This document shows, piece by piece, positions 12,128 through 21,829 of a stretch of DNA of 64,000 nt. How positions within the stretch are numbered: the stretch's first letter is position 1; each line of letters begins with the position of its first letter. The translations under genes and the position numbers were made by a program. The notes under the pieces are model-generated. The model was not told the origin of the DNA. It ran no database searches and saw only the letters and a list, made by a program, of their open reading frames with translations. This DNA comes from Eumeta japonica (taxonomy: Eukaryota > Arthropoda > Insecta > Lepidoptera > Psychidae): positions 434,001-498,000 of the forward strand of contig BGZK01000095.1 of the NCBI GenBank assembly GCA_005406025.1, read 5' to 3'.

Positions 12128-12248
12128 TAGTTTTAAGGTTATTTCAGAAAATAGATGAAATTTGAATGAACCATACCACTCTTGTCTTCGAAACTACTGC
12201 GCCTAAAATCTTGAAAATGCAGAATATATGTCTTTACTTACTGATTAA
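12128..12248. repeat. 121-bp direct repeat, left copy
   Basis: Identical, base for base as far as I can read, to 12839-12959; the copies are in the same orientation and 711 bp apart. It starts 'tagttttaaggttatttcag' and ends 'tctttacttactgattaa'. It does not start with TG and end with CA, so it is not a typical LTR. The left copy is embedded in a second structure: 12-bp repeats CGTATACGACAA at 12110-12121 and 12258-12269, and a palindrome touching its right end. Confidence 0.9.
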
Positions 12249-12276
12249 TATTGTTGTCGTATACGACAACAATATT
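12247..12276. repeat. perfect 30-bp palindrome
   Basis: AATATTGTTGTCGTA is followed immediately by its exact reverse complement, with no loop. It overlaps the end of the left 121-bp repeat by two bases. Confidence 0.95.
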
Positions 12277-12577
12277 TTACCAACGTTATATTTATTAACC
12301 CTCCATCTCAAATCTTAACTTAAACCCGATAGCAAATTTATCGAGACAAATGGTTTTAAATTGAGTGCCTAGCGATGTTAGAAACAATGAAAATCTAAGA
12401 GAAGTTGTTGGAACAACTTAGGAATTCTTTAGGGAAAGAGAATCTGTTGGAATTTAGGGATGAGCATGAAAAATCGATTAAGAGATATTTCGGATGCCAA
12501 AGGAGGCTATATTCGATATTAGTTAGAATTTATAATTTTATATCGGATGTAGCTAGGCACCTCTTTCTATCTCACGT

Positions 12578-12633
12578 ATTAAATCTATCCTCCTGGATAG
12601 ATTTAATATGGATAAGCACTCCTACTTATCCAT
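12578..12633. repeat. twin adjacent hairpins
   Basis: Hairpin 1 (12578-12607) has a perfect 13-bp stem, ATTAAATCTATCC, with a TCCT loop. Hairpin 2 (12608-12633) begins at the next base, with a perfect 9-bp stem ATGGATAAG and an 8-nt loop. Nothing around them looks like a gene end. Confidence 0.9.
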
Positions 12634-12838
12634 AAGTTCGCGCGATGTTCATGAGATTGAGCATGTCTGTAACCCAAACACGGACGTGTAACGCATATAG
12701 ATTAAATTTAAATTAAGGGTCACTTATGGGTGAATTAAAAAATTAAAAAAAGGTTTTCAAACTGCACAATGTGACATATCAAATGTAGACGCCTATTGTG
12801 AGGGTCTTGAATATTTTTTTTATAATTTTAAACGTAGG

Positions 12839-12959
12839 TAGTTTTAAGGTTATTTCAGAAAATAGATGAAATTTGAATGAACCATACCACTCTTGTCTTC
12901 GAAACTACTGCGCCTAAAATCTTGAAAATGCAGAATATATGTCTTTACTTACTGATTAA
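12839..12959. repeat. 121-bp direct repeat, right copy
   Basis: See 12128-12248. The right copy lacks the flanking CGTATACGACAA repeats and the palindrome, so those belong to the left site only. Confidence 0.9.
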
Positions 12960-13740
12960 AGAAAAACCTATGAGAAGTTTATAGCTTGCTTCATTTCGGT
13001 TGATTTCAATGGCCAGTATAACCTGACGCTCGCTAAATACATAAGTGGATATTTAGTGTGTATCAGTCAATTACTTTATTTTTGTTCTATCGTAAATACA
13101 GTAACATATACAAGCGTTAAACTTGGCGTGATCACAGTGCAAACTTAAGGAAAACAATAAATAAAAATCGGCCAAGTGTTAGTGAGACTTGTGCTAAATA
13201 TCCGCAAATAAATAAATGAAAATATATATTTTTTATTATTTAACATAATCATTTTGCGTTCAGCACGGAACCCTCGGTGCGAGAGTCCGAATCGCATAGT
13301 TCCGATAATTCAAATATTCAAAAATTTAGTTTCTTTATTTTTTTGATAAAGAAAATAAAATTTTCGGAATTCCTCGAACCGATATCTCGCTAGTGTTGAT
13401 ATCGGAAACAGGCGAAAATCGTCAAGACTCTTAATGGATAAAATACCTACATACATAATTATATTTGTACCAAATCTTCAGGATTCGAGTCCTTTTCGCA
13501 CTTGTCCGATGTTTTTTCCAATGAGTATCAAAACTACTGACTTATTAATTGTTTTATTTCGATTAAACAAAAACGGCTCCATATTGCACAGTGACATCAA
13601 ATTCGGTAATGTTACATGAAAGTGAAACATTGTCCATTTGTTTGCTTTTCTTTTACTTAAAAATTGCAAAATCGGCAGGCTTTATTTTTTTTACAAAATG
13701 GCTGTACTTCTAAAAACCGTCTATATGTTATGATGCTGTC
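12960..13740. other. AT-rich intergenic DNA
   Basis: No gene or repeat boundary recognised. Short frames at 13434-13669 on either strand carry no motif. Confidence 0.4.
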
Positions 13741-13955
13741 GCGAGATCAAGACAGAAATCAGAATTGGAAATAGGATTAAAAGGCAGATTGGAAACGGGA
13801 TAGAATCTAAAATCCAGACAAGAAATAGAACCAGAATCGTTATTGAGACCGGGACCCATAGCGAAGCCGGATCGGAACTGAAAACGAGACCGGGATTATA
13901 AGCTAAAACTGAATTCAGAGCAGCGTCTAAATCGAAGTCAGAATCAGAATTGTGT
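13741..13955 (+). repeat. dispersed repeat family A, copy 2
   Basis: Degenerate repetition of 'gatcaagacagaaatcagaattgg', 'aacgggat', 'agaaccagaatcg', 'gagaccgggac', 'ggatcggaactgaaaacgag' and 'aaatcgaagtcagaatcag'. It has the same vocabulary and orientation as the copies at 1390, 45287, 58325 and 62700. No end hairpin is visible. Confidence 0.65.
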
Positions 13956-14186
13956 GTGTAATCAGAGGGTGTAAATTAGAATATAAATTTAAACAGTTTT
14001 TATAAACATTTTCTTACTTATTAATTTTTGTAGTTATATTCAGTCCACTGAGCCGGTATAGTGGTAGCGCATTAACTCCGTTTTATGGGCCTATCTTCAT
14101 CAATGGAAATTTGTATTTTGTTCTATCTTCAAACGCTAAAACTGAAATTGTAATAAATGATGAAAAGAGAAAATTAAATGAACCAG

Positions 14187-14269
14187 CTTAAATCTGAAGG
14201 AACTCCTTCAGATTTAAGGAACCAATGAACTAATTCTTTACAACTGTAAATAATTAATTCATTGGTTCC
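14187..14269. repeat. twin hairpins, second site
   Basis: Hairpin 1 (14187-14218) has a perfect 15-bp stem CTTAAATCTGAAGGA with only a 2-nt loop. Hairpin 2 (14218-14269) starts at the shared base 14218, with a perfect 12-bp stem GGAACCAATGAA and a 28-nt AT-rich loop. The layout repeats that at 12578-12633 with unrelated sequence. Confidence 0.9.
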
Positions 14270-16188
14270 ACGTAAAAACAAAGGGTTAACAGTAAACGTA
14301 CCGTTTATTTTGTGCACATTCGCATATTAGCTATTTGAAATCGGTACCATTTATTACTGAAAAGTTTCTTAGTGGGGAGGCGACCCTAGCTACTACAGAA
14401 TTATACATATATTATTCATGGTTGATATTTGCATTTTTTATTTAAAAATGTACATTAATGTCTAGATTATCAAGTGTATGTTATAGCCCTTCAGGAAGAT
14501 AGCCTTATATTATGAATAAAACTTATACTTAGTTTTCGTAAATATGTATATACGTATCTACAGAGTCTCAAGTTGATACTAATAATGGTCTAAGAGTTGG
14601 TTCGTAAAAAGTAAATCTCGGCTGCATCATTAAGTTGTTGTTAAACTCGTGTTTTATTATTAAAATTAACGTACGAATATGCAGTTTCCAGTTCGTTGTG
14701 TTATTAATCTGTTGAAAGATATCAGATAAGCAAAGAATACTGGCTGGGGCATCAAGTCATGGCTATTATAAATCATATTTTGTCATTAAAACAGAACACA
14801 GGTTCAATGCGTCAACCATTAAAAAAATCTCTCACGAGCATACGATCGCGGTCCAATTATTGATAAAAATATTCCTACTTTGTCACCGGATGCATATGCA
14901 TGCAAATTTCAGCATTGTATATCGGGAAGTGGAAAATCTATCTCGAATTTCAAATCCGAATAACGTATTTATACGTATCATACGAGTGTATGTAAATTGA
15001 ATAAAAGCCTTTTGAAAGAACATTTAATTATCGTGGTTTACGAGTAGTCGATTTCTTAGAACCCTGTGGCGTGTAGTAGGTTCGATTTACTGTGGACTTT
15101 TTTGTGTATCACTTAATTGGTAAACAAACTTTCTAAAATCTACGTATTTGGCACAGTGTAGGCTAATATATGTCCGAGTACTATTATTTCGATATATATA
15201 ATACAGTAAAGTATTACTTTTATACTATTGTTGATAGTCGGTTGATTAAACGCTATATATTAATCCAATTTAATTCATATGGAATTAGTTTTATCGTACG
15301 CTTGTCATTAGTGTCGTTACCATTTCATCAGTGATCATGATAACTGAATCGAATGTTTCTCTCTACAGTGATATCATATTTTAATATACAACGAATTTCT
15401 TTAATGGGTGTTAAAATTCATTACCATTAGGTATAATAAGCGAAAAATATTTTATTTATTATTTGGATATATCGTATCTACTATTGCGCGATACTTCTTA
15501 GGTGTCGATTTAGTGGCGGTAATAAAAACACAAAGCCTTGATAAGTCGATCAAAAGAAATAAAAAAACGAAATACAATATCAAATGTTACAGCGGCGCCG
15601 GCTTGTCAAAAGTCATTGTCGTTTCTATTTCAAATGTTCGGGTGGCCTTGAGATATACCATCACGTCTTTTTCTCTTCTGAATGTATATTTTATCAAGGT
15701 TGTTTTGCTTCAAAGGATAATGGAACAATAAAAAGTAAAGCAATGAAAATGGACTACAAAAAATATTTATTTCTATCATTTTCTTGGAGATAAAAAAAAA
15801 TCACGAGCACTGACATGTCTTTATCGTTTTTTTGTATAAAATCAATATAAACTGGAATGTAAATAACAGACGCAAAGCCATTTTAATAGTTCTGCGTGTA
15901 TTGGAATTGTCCAAATAAAAAAGTTAAACAATTATTATATTTCTTGAATAACTTAAGTATTTAGTAAATATCTTTATTATTGAAAAACAAAGTATCATTT
16001 TATGTAACTTCAGATGCCTTTAAAGTTGCGATCTATTACGATGGTTTGTGAAATTGAATAATTACAAAGTGCATTGCGTGTGTAACCGAGTATATAGCTT
16101 ATACTTAATTTTTTTTTTTGTAATCAGCGACATCTATCAAGATTTGTAAAATGAGGTATGGGGAGCAAATTATTTGACAAGTAACATA
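14270..16188. other. AT-rich intergenic DNA
   Basis: The 107-codon frame at 15408-15731 has no recognisable motif or homologue that I know, and its codon use is AT-driven; I do not call it a gene. No repeats are recognised. Confidence 0.45.
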
Positions 16189-16200
16189 CTAGATGGCGCT
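16189..16200 (+). promoter_or_regulatory. CTCF-like motif CTAGATGGCGCT, site 1
   Basis: Matches the core of the CTCF consensus (..SYAGRKGGCRSY); the 5' CCA part is weak. A second match in the same orientation follows exactly 50 bp later. Occupancy is unknown. Confidence 0.35.
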
Positions 16201-16238
16201 CTTAAAATGCTTTAATTTGATATTGCAGCTACTACATG

Positions 16239-16250
16239 CTAGATGGCGCT
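16239..16250 (+). promoter_or_regulatory. CTCF-like motif CTAGATGGCGCT, site 2
   Basis: Identical to the core at 16189-16200, with similar flanks (acatactagatggcgct versus acatgctagatggcgct). The pair lies about 290-420 bp from the 5' end of neither gene strand but from the 3' side of tRNA-His. Confidence 0.35.
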
Positions 16251-16501
16251 ACTGTATATGATAATGCAAATTTTTCAAAAACTATTCATGCATATACGCA
16301 ATAAAATTGACTCAATATTCAGATATTTAAAAATGATGTATGTGCTCTCGAAATTAAAACGCATTATTAATAAGTAATTAGTACGTATTGTTTAAGATTA
16401 ACAAAGTACCTCAATGTGCAACCAAAATGTATTTATATTTGAATTGAGCTTTATTATCATACATTACAATATATTTTTTGATTATTAGTAGGTAATTAAT
16501 G

Positions 16502-16511
16502 AAAAAAAAAA
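16502..16511 (-). terminator. RNA polymerase III terminator (T10 on minus strand)
   Basis: Ten consecutive T residues on the minus strand begin 28 bases past the 3' end of tRNA-His, enough to stop RNA polymerase III. A trailer of this length would be removed from the pre-tRNA. Confidence 0.75.
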
Positions 16512-16539
16512 CTACGCTTCGCCATGACAGTGCGTACAC

Positions 16540-16611
16540 TGCCGTGACCAGGATTCGAACCTGGGTTACTACGGCCACAACGTAGGGTCCTAACCACTAG
16601 ACGATCACGGC
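16540..16611 (-). tRNA. tRNA-His, anticodon GTG
   Basis: Read on the minus strand, this is a complete 72-nt cloverleaf without intron or encoded CCA. The acceptor stem GCCGTGA pairs with TCACGGC over 7 bp, and the discriminator is A. The anticodon stem CTACG/CGTAG encloses loop TTGTGGC, giving anticodon GTG (His, decoding CAC/CAT). The T arm is CCAGG-TTCGAAT-CCTGG and provides the B box GGTTCGAATCC. The D-arm region TCGTCTAGTGGTTAGGA provides the A box. The gene carries its own promoter and has a T10 terminator 28 bases downstream. All stems are intact, so it is probably functional. The extra G at -1 of mature tRNA-His is added after transcription in eukaryotes and is not encoded here. No other tRNA gene is nearby. 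Confidence 0.96.
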
Positions 16612-17329
16612 TACCGAAGCGGTATTATTGTATGCTAAATTGTGCGTTATTTTAAGAAATAGTTTCGTTTAATTTAATAAAAAAATTTATTTATTTAATT
16701 CTTTGAATAATGAAATAAGATAAAGAATTCCTTTAAAATTGCTACAAACAAGAACTTTTCATAAGTTTAACAATTTTTTGCAATATAAAAAATATTGTTC
16801 TTGAGTTATGTTGAATCATAACTATTTAAAAATATAGCATTAATTAATTTGTATTCATTAGGAGCGAATTTTTAATAAAAGAGCCCGTGTTTTGAAATTG
16901 AAACTTTACCATCAAACTTTTTTTTTTGTTATTGATTAAGATTATTAAGGCGAAGCACGACAAATGTTATAATTATTTATAAACTTCAATATTTTACTAG
17001 TTAGAATTGCAAATTGTTTGTTTTTAACTTAAATTTTAATTTTACAGACATCTGTTTAGTTTTATTTAAATAAATAAAAAATGTGTTTATCTTGCTTCTG
17101 TTTTCACTTCCTTCGTTTTATTATTATCAAGAGGATGCAATATCATTTTTGAAATCTATCACACTTCGATTTAAACGAAAAAGTGTAAGAAGTTTTATAT
17201 ATATATACAACTTCTTCACACATCATAGCATAATACTTAATATTATGACATGTAAAAAAAATATTCAGATTTAATATTATCAATGTGCTCTTTTTCCCGT
17301 TCGGATGGGAACATTACATAATTACAGGA
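16612..17329. other. AT-rich intergenic DNA upstream of tRNA-His
   Basis: No gene or repeat recognised. It is very AT-rich with several T and A runs. Confidence 0.5.
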
Positions 17330-17770
17330 GGGTAATAAAACTCGTGCCCGACTACGTCAGGGCCTCCGGCCGACTTTTGTGAGCGACCCCGGCGGCACGC
17401 AACACGTGTCTGTTGCGTGTATAACTGCTTATTAACGACTGGAATACATCAGCTCGTTCACATTCAGCGCATGCGATGTCAACGTTCGTCCGAGATCTAG
17501 GTAATCTGTATGTTTGAATATTCGACGTACATTGAAGTGTATAGTGACGGAGACGGTTTATTTTATATTGGACGGTTCGATTACTCGCACGCTCCGTGCG
17601 CCGCAGACGGCGTGTTAAGCCGTCGGTATCGGACGTTGTCGTCGCGTCGGTGACGTCGGTCAGGGTTAGCTCCTCCGCACTAAAACGACGCTCGGGTCAA
17701 GGTCTAAGCCCATCGGTGCGGAATAAAATGATTGCGGGCGAGTATGACTCGGCAGGGGAGTAATTAATTA
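17330..17770. promoter_or_regulatory. GC-rich island, candidate regulatory region
   Basis: About 440 bp of clearly higher GC and CpG than the surroundings, with 'gcctccggccgac', 'gcgccgcagacggcg' and 'gtcgcgtcggtgacgtcgg' (a TGACG CRE-like half-site). It ends in 'taattaattatgcattaaatgaaattg', a cluster of homeodomain/POU-like AT sites. No ORF above about 60 codons crosses it. The mixture of GC core and homeodomain-type sites is what one expects of an enhancer or distal promoter, but this is inference only. Confidence 0.35.
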
Positions 17771-18029
17771 TGCATTAAATGAAATTGAAATGACACTACT
17801 GATACCTAATGAGAAATATTAACACTAAATATTTTCTCGTTGGCTCCCACATGTATTAAAAAGAGAGATCAAAATATTCGCCGAATGAAGGACTTAGTGT
17901 TAAAAAACGAAATCGAAACATTCATTAATTCTCAATGTAATTAGTATTTTATCGCAATACACTTTTTAGGCTGGTGAATTAGTTTCTGCATACATTCTTA
18001 AAAAAAGGATTGCTTTCAAAATTCGTAAA

Positions 18030-18965
18030 AACTTACCGCTTTCAGTCCTTTGTCACATTCAAAATTTTTTTTCTTCTTAGCTCTTTCTTTGAATTTGAAA
18101 ATTAAAAGTAATTACTAGTGGCCAAATCTGGACCGTAGGGTGGGTGGTCTATTAATTATATAGCATTTGTATGTAGCGGCCTGTGCAACAACGGTTATAT
18201 TAACACCTTTATCTTTGTAAATCTATCAAAAGTATTCCTTCCTCATTCCAAGAAATAGAAGCCATTAATTTCCCACAAATTATGACACTTTAAATTTCTT
18301 AGGGTAAGGTATTCCCTTTTTACGCCATTGCATAGACTCCTGCTTCGACTCAGGATCATAATATCGAACCCAAGTTTTATCTCCAGTAACGTTCGTCCCA
18401 GAATTGCAGTTAGATTTTTACACACAGCGCCAAAGAACTTCTTGCTGCGTCAACTCGTTGCTTATTTTGAAGTGGCTTGAGCAATTTCATCACTCATCTT
18501 GCGTTGACTTTGGTCATAGTAAGATGATTGCGTAAAATAGTCAAATTAGTTTAGGTTAGGTTATTAGTTTAGGTGATACTTAAACTATTTCTGCCAGTTC
18601 TTTCTTCTTCAAACGCCCGTTCTTAAATATTATTTTTTCTACTTTTTCGACGATTTCTCGAGAGGTGGTTCTACAGGCCGCCCTGGTCTAGGGTCATTTG
18701 CAATTGACCCTCTCCCTTGTTTAAATAAAGCGTGCCAATTGTAAATCATTGCTTTTTTAGGACAGTGATCTCCGTAAAGTGATATCATATCCTGCATAAT
18801 GATATGGTGATTTTCCTTATTTAGTGAGGAACTTAATAATGGCGCGATGCTCAATTTTATCCATGTGCGGTATGTGTGCGGATCGTTATGTCGTTCGTGC
18901 AGTAGCTGACAAACTACTGAACGCACTAAATCGGTACAAATTTATTGACCTCTTCTCGTATGTGT
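18030..18965 (-). pseudogene. mariner transposase relic, most domains traceable
   Basis: In order on the minus strand: KIEHRAIIKFLTK (about 18875), MQDMISLYGDHCPKKAMIYN, WHALFKQGRGSIANDPRPGR (helix-turn-helix and linker), REIVEKVEKIIFKNGRLKKK, LTMTKVNAR (the usual MSKVSARWVP site), VTGDKTWVRYYDPESKQESM (first catalytic Asp), then MASIFWNEEGILLID and HPPYGPDLATSNY (third catalytic Asp region with Asp changed to Asn). The segment that should hold the second Asp (HDNARPH) is reduced to RPLHTNA. Frames change several times and stops are present, so it is inactive. About 935 bp remain of a gene usually near 1,040 bp. Its motifs (DKTWVRYYDPESKQ) differ from those of the copies at 21.8, 54.2 and 55.5 kb, so it is another subfamily. 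Confidence 0.88.
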
Positions 18966-19754
18966 CTAAAACGGTAATTTGAAAAATTGAACATGCAATA
19001 AATCAAAGAAACCTACCTGCGAAAATAATAGAAAATAGATTTTAGTCGGAGAAAAATAATTATATCTGAAAACCGATTACAAAATCTTTTTAGGAATTAA
19101 TACCGCATATGATATAATATATAACACATATTCTGTGAAAATTGCATGGACGGGCAGACGATGTAGGTAGTAGGGTCCTCCTGATATCTTTGGATTACGA
19201 AACCTTTAACACACGTATAACACAGTTACTTCTGCTTTTGCTATATTCAGAAAGATTTTTTCCTTCATTTCATTAAAAATCATTCTTCCAATGAATTTAT
19301 TGTGAATACATTTTAAAAATATGAATTTAAAAATTTTTTATAGCTTTTTAGTCAATCTAATTAATTTTAGAGGAATTTTTACGAAATTTTGCTTTTTATT
19401 TCTCCAAGTACATTTTATAAGTTGGTCGACTATTATTCTTTACTTAGAAATCCTACTTAGCTGTGATAGTTTTCATTTTAGCTTCGTCTATATACACTTA
19501 CTACCGTGAATGTTTTACATATTCAAAAATACCATTTACCTGGTAAGGGCAAGCAACATTTGACTTGTAACAAAAATTTGCATTTTGAAACTTAAAATTT
19601 CGCAAACGGATCTCTGAATCGAAAAATGGTTTTTAGACACCGGTAATATTTTAAACCTACCTATTCAACGACACCTCACGCTATGGGATAGAGGAGAAAA
19701 AAAATTCAGTCATACTCTACGTGGAGAAAAAGATACACTTATTATATTTTTTTT
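18966..19754. other. AT-rich intergenic DNA
   Basis: No gene recognised; may include the decayed 5' flank of the mariner copy. Confidence 0.4.
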
Positions 19755-19935
19755 TAAGATTTTATTTTACATCTTGTCGGCGTGATTAAGTAATATGTAT
19801 GTATACCCATGCCAAATTACAGCTTTCTAGTGCTAAAAGTCTCTGAGCTGCTAGTCCTCGGCCAGGCAGGATAGACGGATCGACATGGCGAAACTATAAA
19901 ACTATAGGGGTTCCTTGTTGACAACAGAATCCTAA
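19755..19935 (+). repeat. partial Lepidoptera-type repeat ending in 'acatggcgaaactat..ggttcc'
   Basis: Contains 'gccaaattacagctttctagtgctaa', 'gtctctgagc', 'gacggatcgacatggcgaaac', 'tataggggttccttgttgac' and 'agaatcctaaaaaa'. I recall this as a very common arrangement in insect, especially lepidopteran, noncoding DNA. Related words on the other strand occur in the repeat at 22960. Confidence 0.5.
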
Positions 19936-20008
19936 AAAAAAAACTCTAATTTAAATCGCTATCGTATTTCTTATAATAATCTGTTGTTAACATTTTGGAT
20001 TAATAACA

Positions 20009-20054
20009 ATATATATATATATATATATGTATATATGTGTGTGTGTGTGTGTAT
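20009..20054. repeat. compound microsatellite (AT)n/(TG)n
   Basis: About ten AT units, a short ATGTATAT bridge, then about eight TG/GT units. Confidence 0.95.
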
Positions 20055-20379
20055 ACCGCAGTATCGATTATTTCTGATATTTAAATAGTTAATTTTAACT
20101 GCTCATCTAAGAAACGCATCACTAAATTATCCGAACAACTCAACAATTACTCACATACATGTTAAGTAATGTAATACTGAACAGTATACCTATATATATT
20201 TCTTTAATGAAAGATAAGTTAAAGTAAGATAAAATCAAATCAATTAAATCAAATTAAATCAGTTTAAATTTATTATTTGAGCTATTTCATTAAGTAATTT
20301 TGTAAATATCCACTTTGTAACAAGAGTAATTAAAAAAAACGGCAATGTACATTATCCATTTGCAAGATATCGCTGTTTA

Positions 20380-20540
20380 AACTCACATCGCGTCCCCGGC
20401 AACACCGGTTTGGAGTGCGCGAACATCCCATTGTAGGTTCATGACCAACTTCCACGTCTCTAATCCAATTTTGCGATCTAAATGCGGGCCGTTATATTTA
20501 TGACCGGTTCCATACAGACATTTGCCGCTCGTGGATGTTT
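20380..20540. other. short GC-richer block
   Basis: Contains 'cgcgtccccggcaacaccgg' and 'atgcgggccgttatatttatgaccgg'. No coding frame is recognised; possible regulatory DNA. Confidence 0.25.
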
Positions 20541-20633
20541 TTCGAGTGGTTTGTTAAAGGTATGTAGGCACATTACAACTAACTATTTACAAAGGGCGTC
20601 AGTCTACAAAACAGATAAAAAGTTAAAAAAATG

Positions 20634-21317
20634 AAAAAAAAAAACCCGAACAAGTGCGAATAGGATTCGCAGTCTGAGGATTTCGTTAAAACTTTATCAA
20701 TATATGTCGACATTTCGTCCATTAAGAGTACCGATGTTTTCTGTGTTTTTGATATCAATATTGGTGAGATATTGGTCTCAGGAATTTTGCTTTTTTCAAA
20801 AAAAATTCATGTTTCTTAAAAACATCGAGTTTTGAAAATTTTAATTTATCTTACCGGAAATTTAAAAATGACCCATTTATTGGTCTACATACCGTGATGT
20901 AGACCAATATTATGGGACGACATATTTTAAAATTTTCGACCATATTCTAATTGCAAAATGTAAATTTATAATTATTAAAAAATATATTTTTTCATAAAAA
21001 TTCAAATTATCGATTTTTTGGTTTAATCTTTTATTTATGCTGTGAGACCTTTTTTATCTTGCCGAATATTTCATGAGTCCAGGTGAATGGAAAGTACACT
21101 GTAGGCTTTGATTTACTAAGACATTTATAACCGGATTTTTTTGATTACGTTGACTTAGAAACTTGATTTCTTTACAGTTTCAAGAGAATTCAGTGAATTA
21201 ATTTCAACTTGATAACTCAACGCATTCCTGAGAAAAAAGGTGACAAACAGACGGATGAGGAAGTGATCCTATACGGATTTCTTTTTCATTTAAAGTAGCC
21301 CTAAAGAAGAAAAAAAT
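20634..21317 (+). repeat. Lepidoptera-type dispersed repeat, apparently full length ('AAGTGCGAGTCGGACTCG' family)
   Basis: Starts 'aaaacccgaacaagtgcgaa' followed by 'taggattcgcagtctgagg', a mutated form of AAAACCGGCCAAGTGCGAGTCGGACTCGCGCAC. Ends 'aaacagacggatgaggaagt', 'gatcctatacggatttct', 'ttttcatttaaagtagccct', 'aaag', a mutated form of GACGGACAACAAAGTGATCCTATAAGGGTTCCGTTTTT...TACGGAACCCTAAA. Both termini are present about 680 bp apart. Consensus forms are from memory. No coding capacity is visible. It contains an internal hairpin at 20872-20916. Confidence 0.7.
20872..20916. repeat. near-perfect hairpin inside the repeat
   Basis: Perfect 12-bp stem ATTGGTCTACAT with a 6-nt loop. After a small asymmetric internal loop it extends by another 5 bp, CCCAT/ATGGG. 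Confidence 0.9.
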
Positions 21318-21829
21318 AACTAATACTCATTTTAACTAATTATAAAATATATAAAGGTTAACATTTTATATTTCAATCTTGCGCATTTCAATCTATCAAT
21401 ATTCGATATTCTTATTGTTCTTAAAATTTCTATGTATGTACTTATGCAATTTGTGCCGTTTCCTAAAACAATTAATCTCAATTCAAATTGAGGACATAAC
21501 TGAATTAAAAAGAAATCAAATATTTGGTGTCAGGTTTCACGCCATCGAAAGTGTAGTCTCTGGCCGCTGCCTCTTCTTCTTTTTGGCTTCAACAGTCGCG
21601 GCTGGTAAAAAATTGTCAAGCTGAAATTTCTATCGAAACTCGTGACCGCGAAAGAGCCTCGAATCGGGTTCTTTTTTCATCAATCAACGCGGTAGATTAC
21701 ACTTTATTTGGTCTTGCAGTGCCACGATCCGCTCGATGCCGACTACCGTACAAGCTTTACGTGGGGCAATTTGAAAATCCTTAGAAATCAAAAATTAAGC
21801 AAACTGTTAGTTATTTTTTTATTATTGTT
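21318..21829. other. intergenic DNA
   Basis: No gene recognised. 21700-21830 lies just beyond the mariner C-terminus and may include its 3' terminal part, but I could not identify a terminal inverted repeat. Confidence 0.4.

Noticed and set aside
14049..14100. 'gccggtatagtggtagcgc', an A-box-like word suggesting another SINE
   Set aside because: No B box at the right spacing and no tail.
15408..15731. 107-codon frame
   Set aside because: Composition and overlapping frames are typical of AT-rich noncoding DNA; no motif.
18549..18563. TTAGG-like telomere repeat (tttaggttaggtta)
   Set aside because: Only two units, lying inside the mariner relic; too short to be an interstitial telomere.
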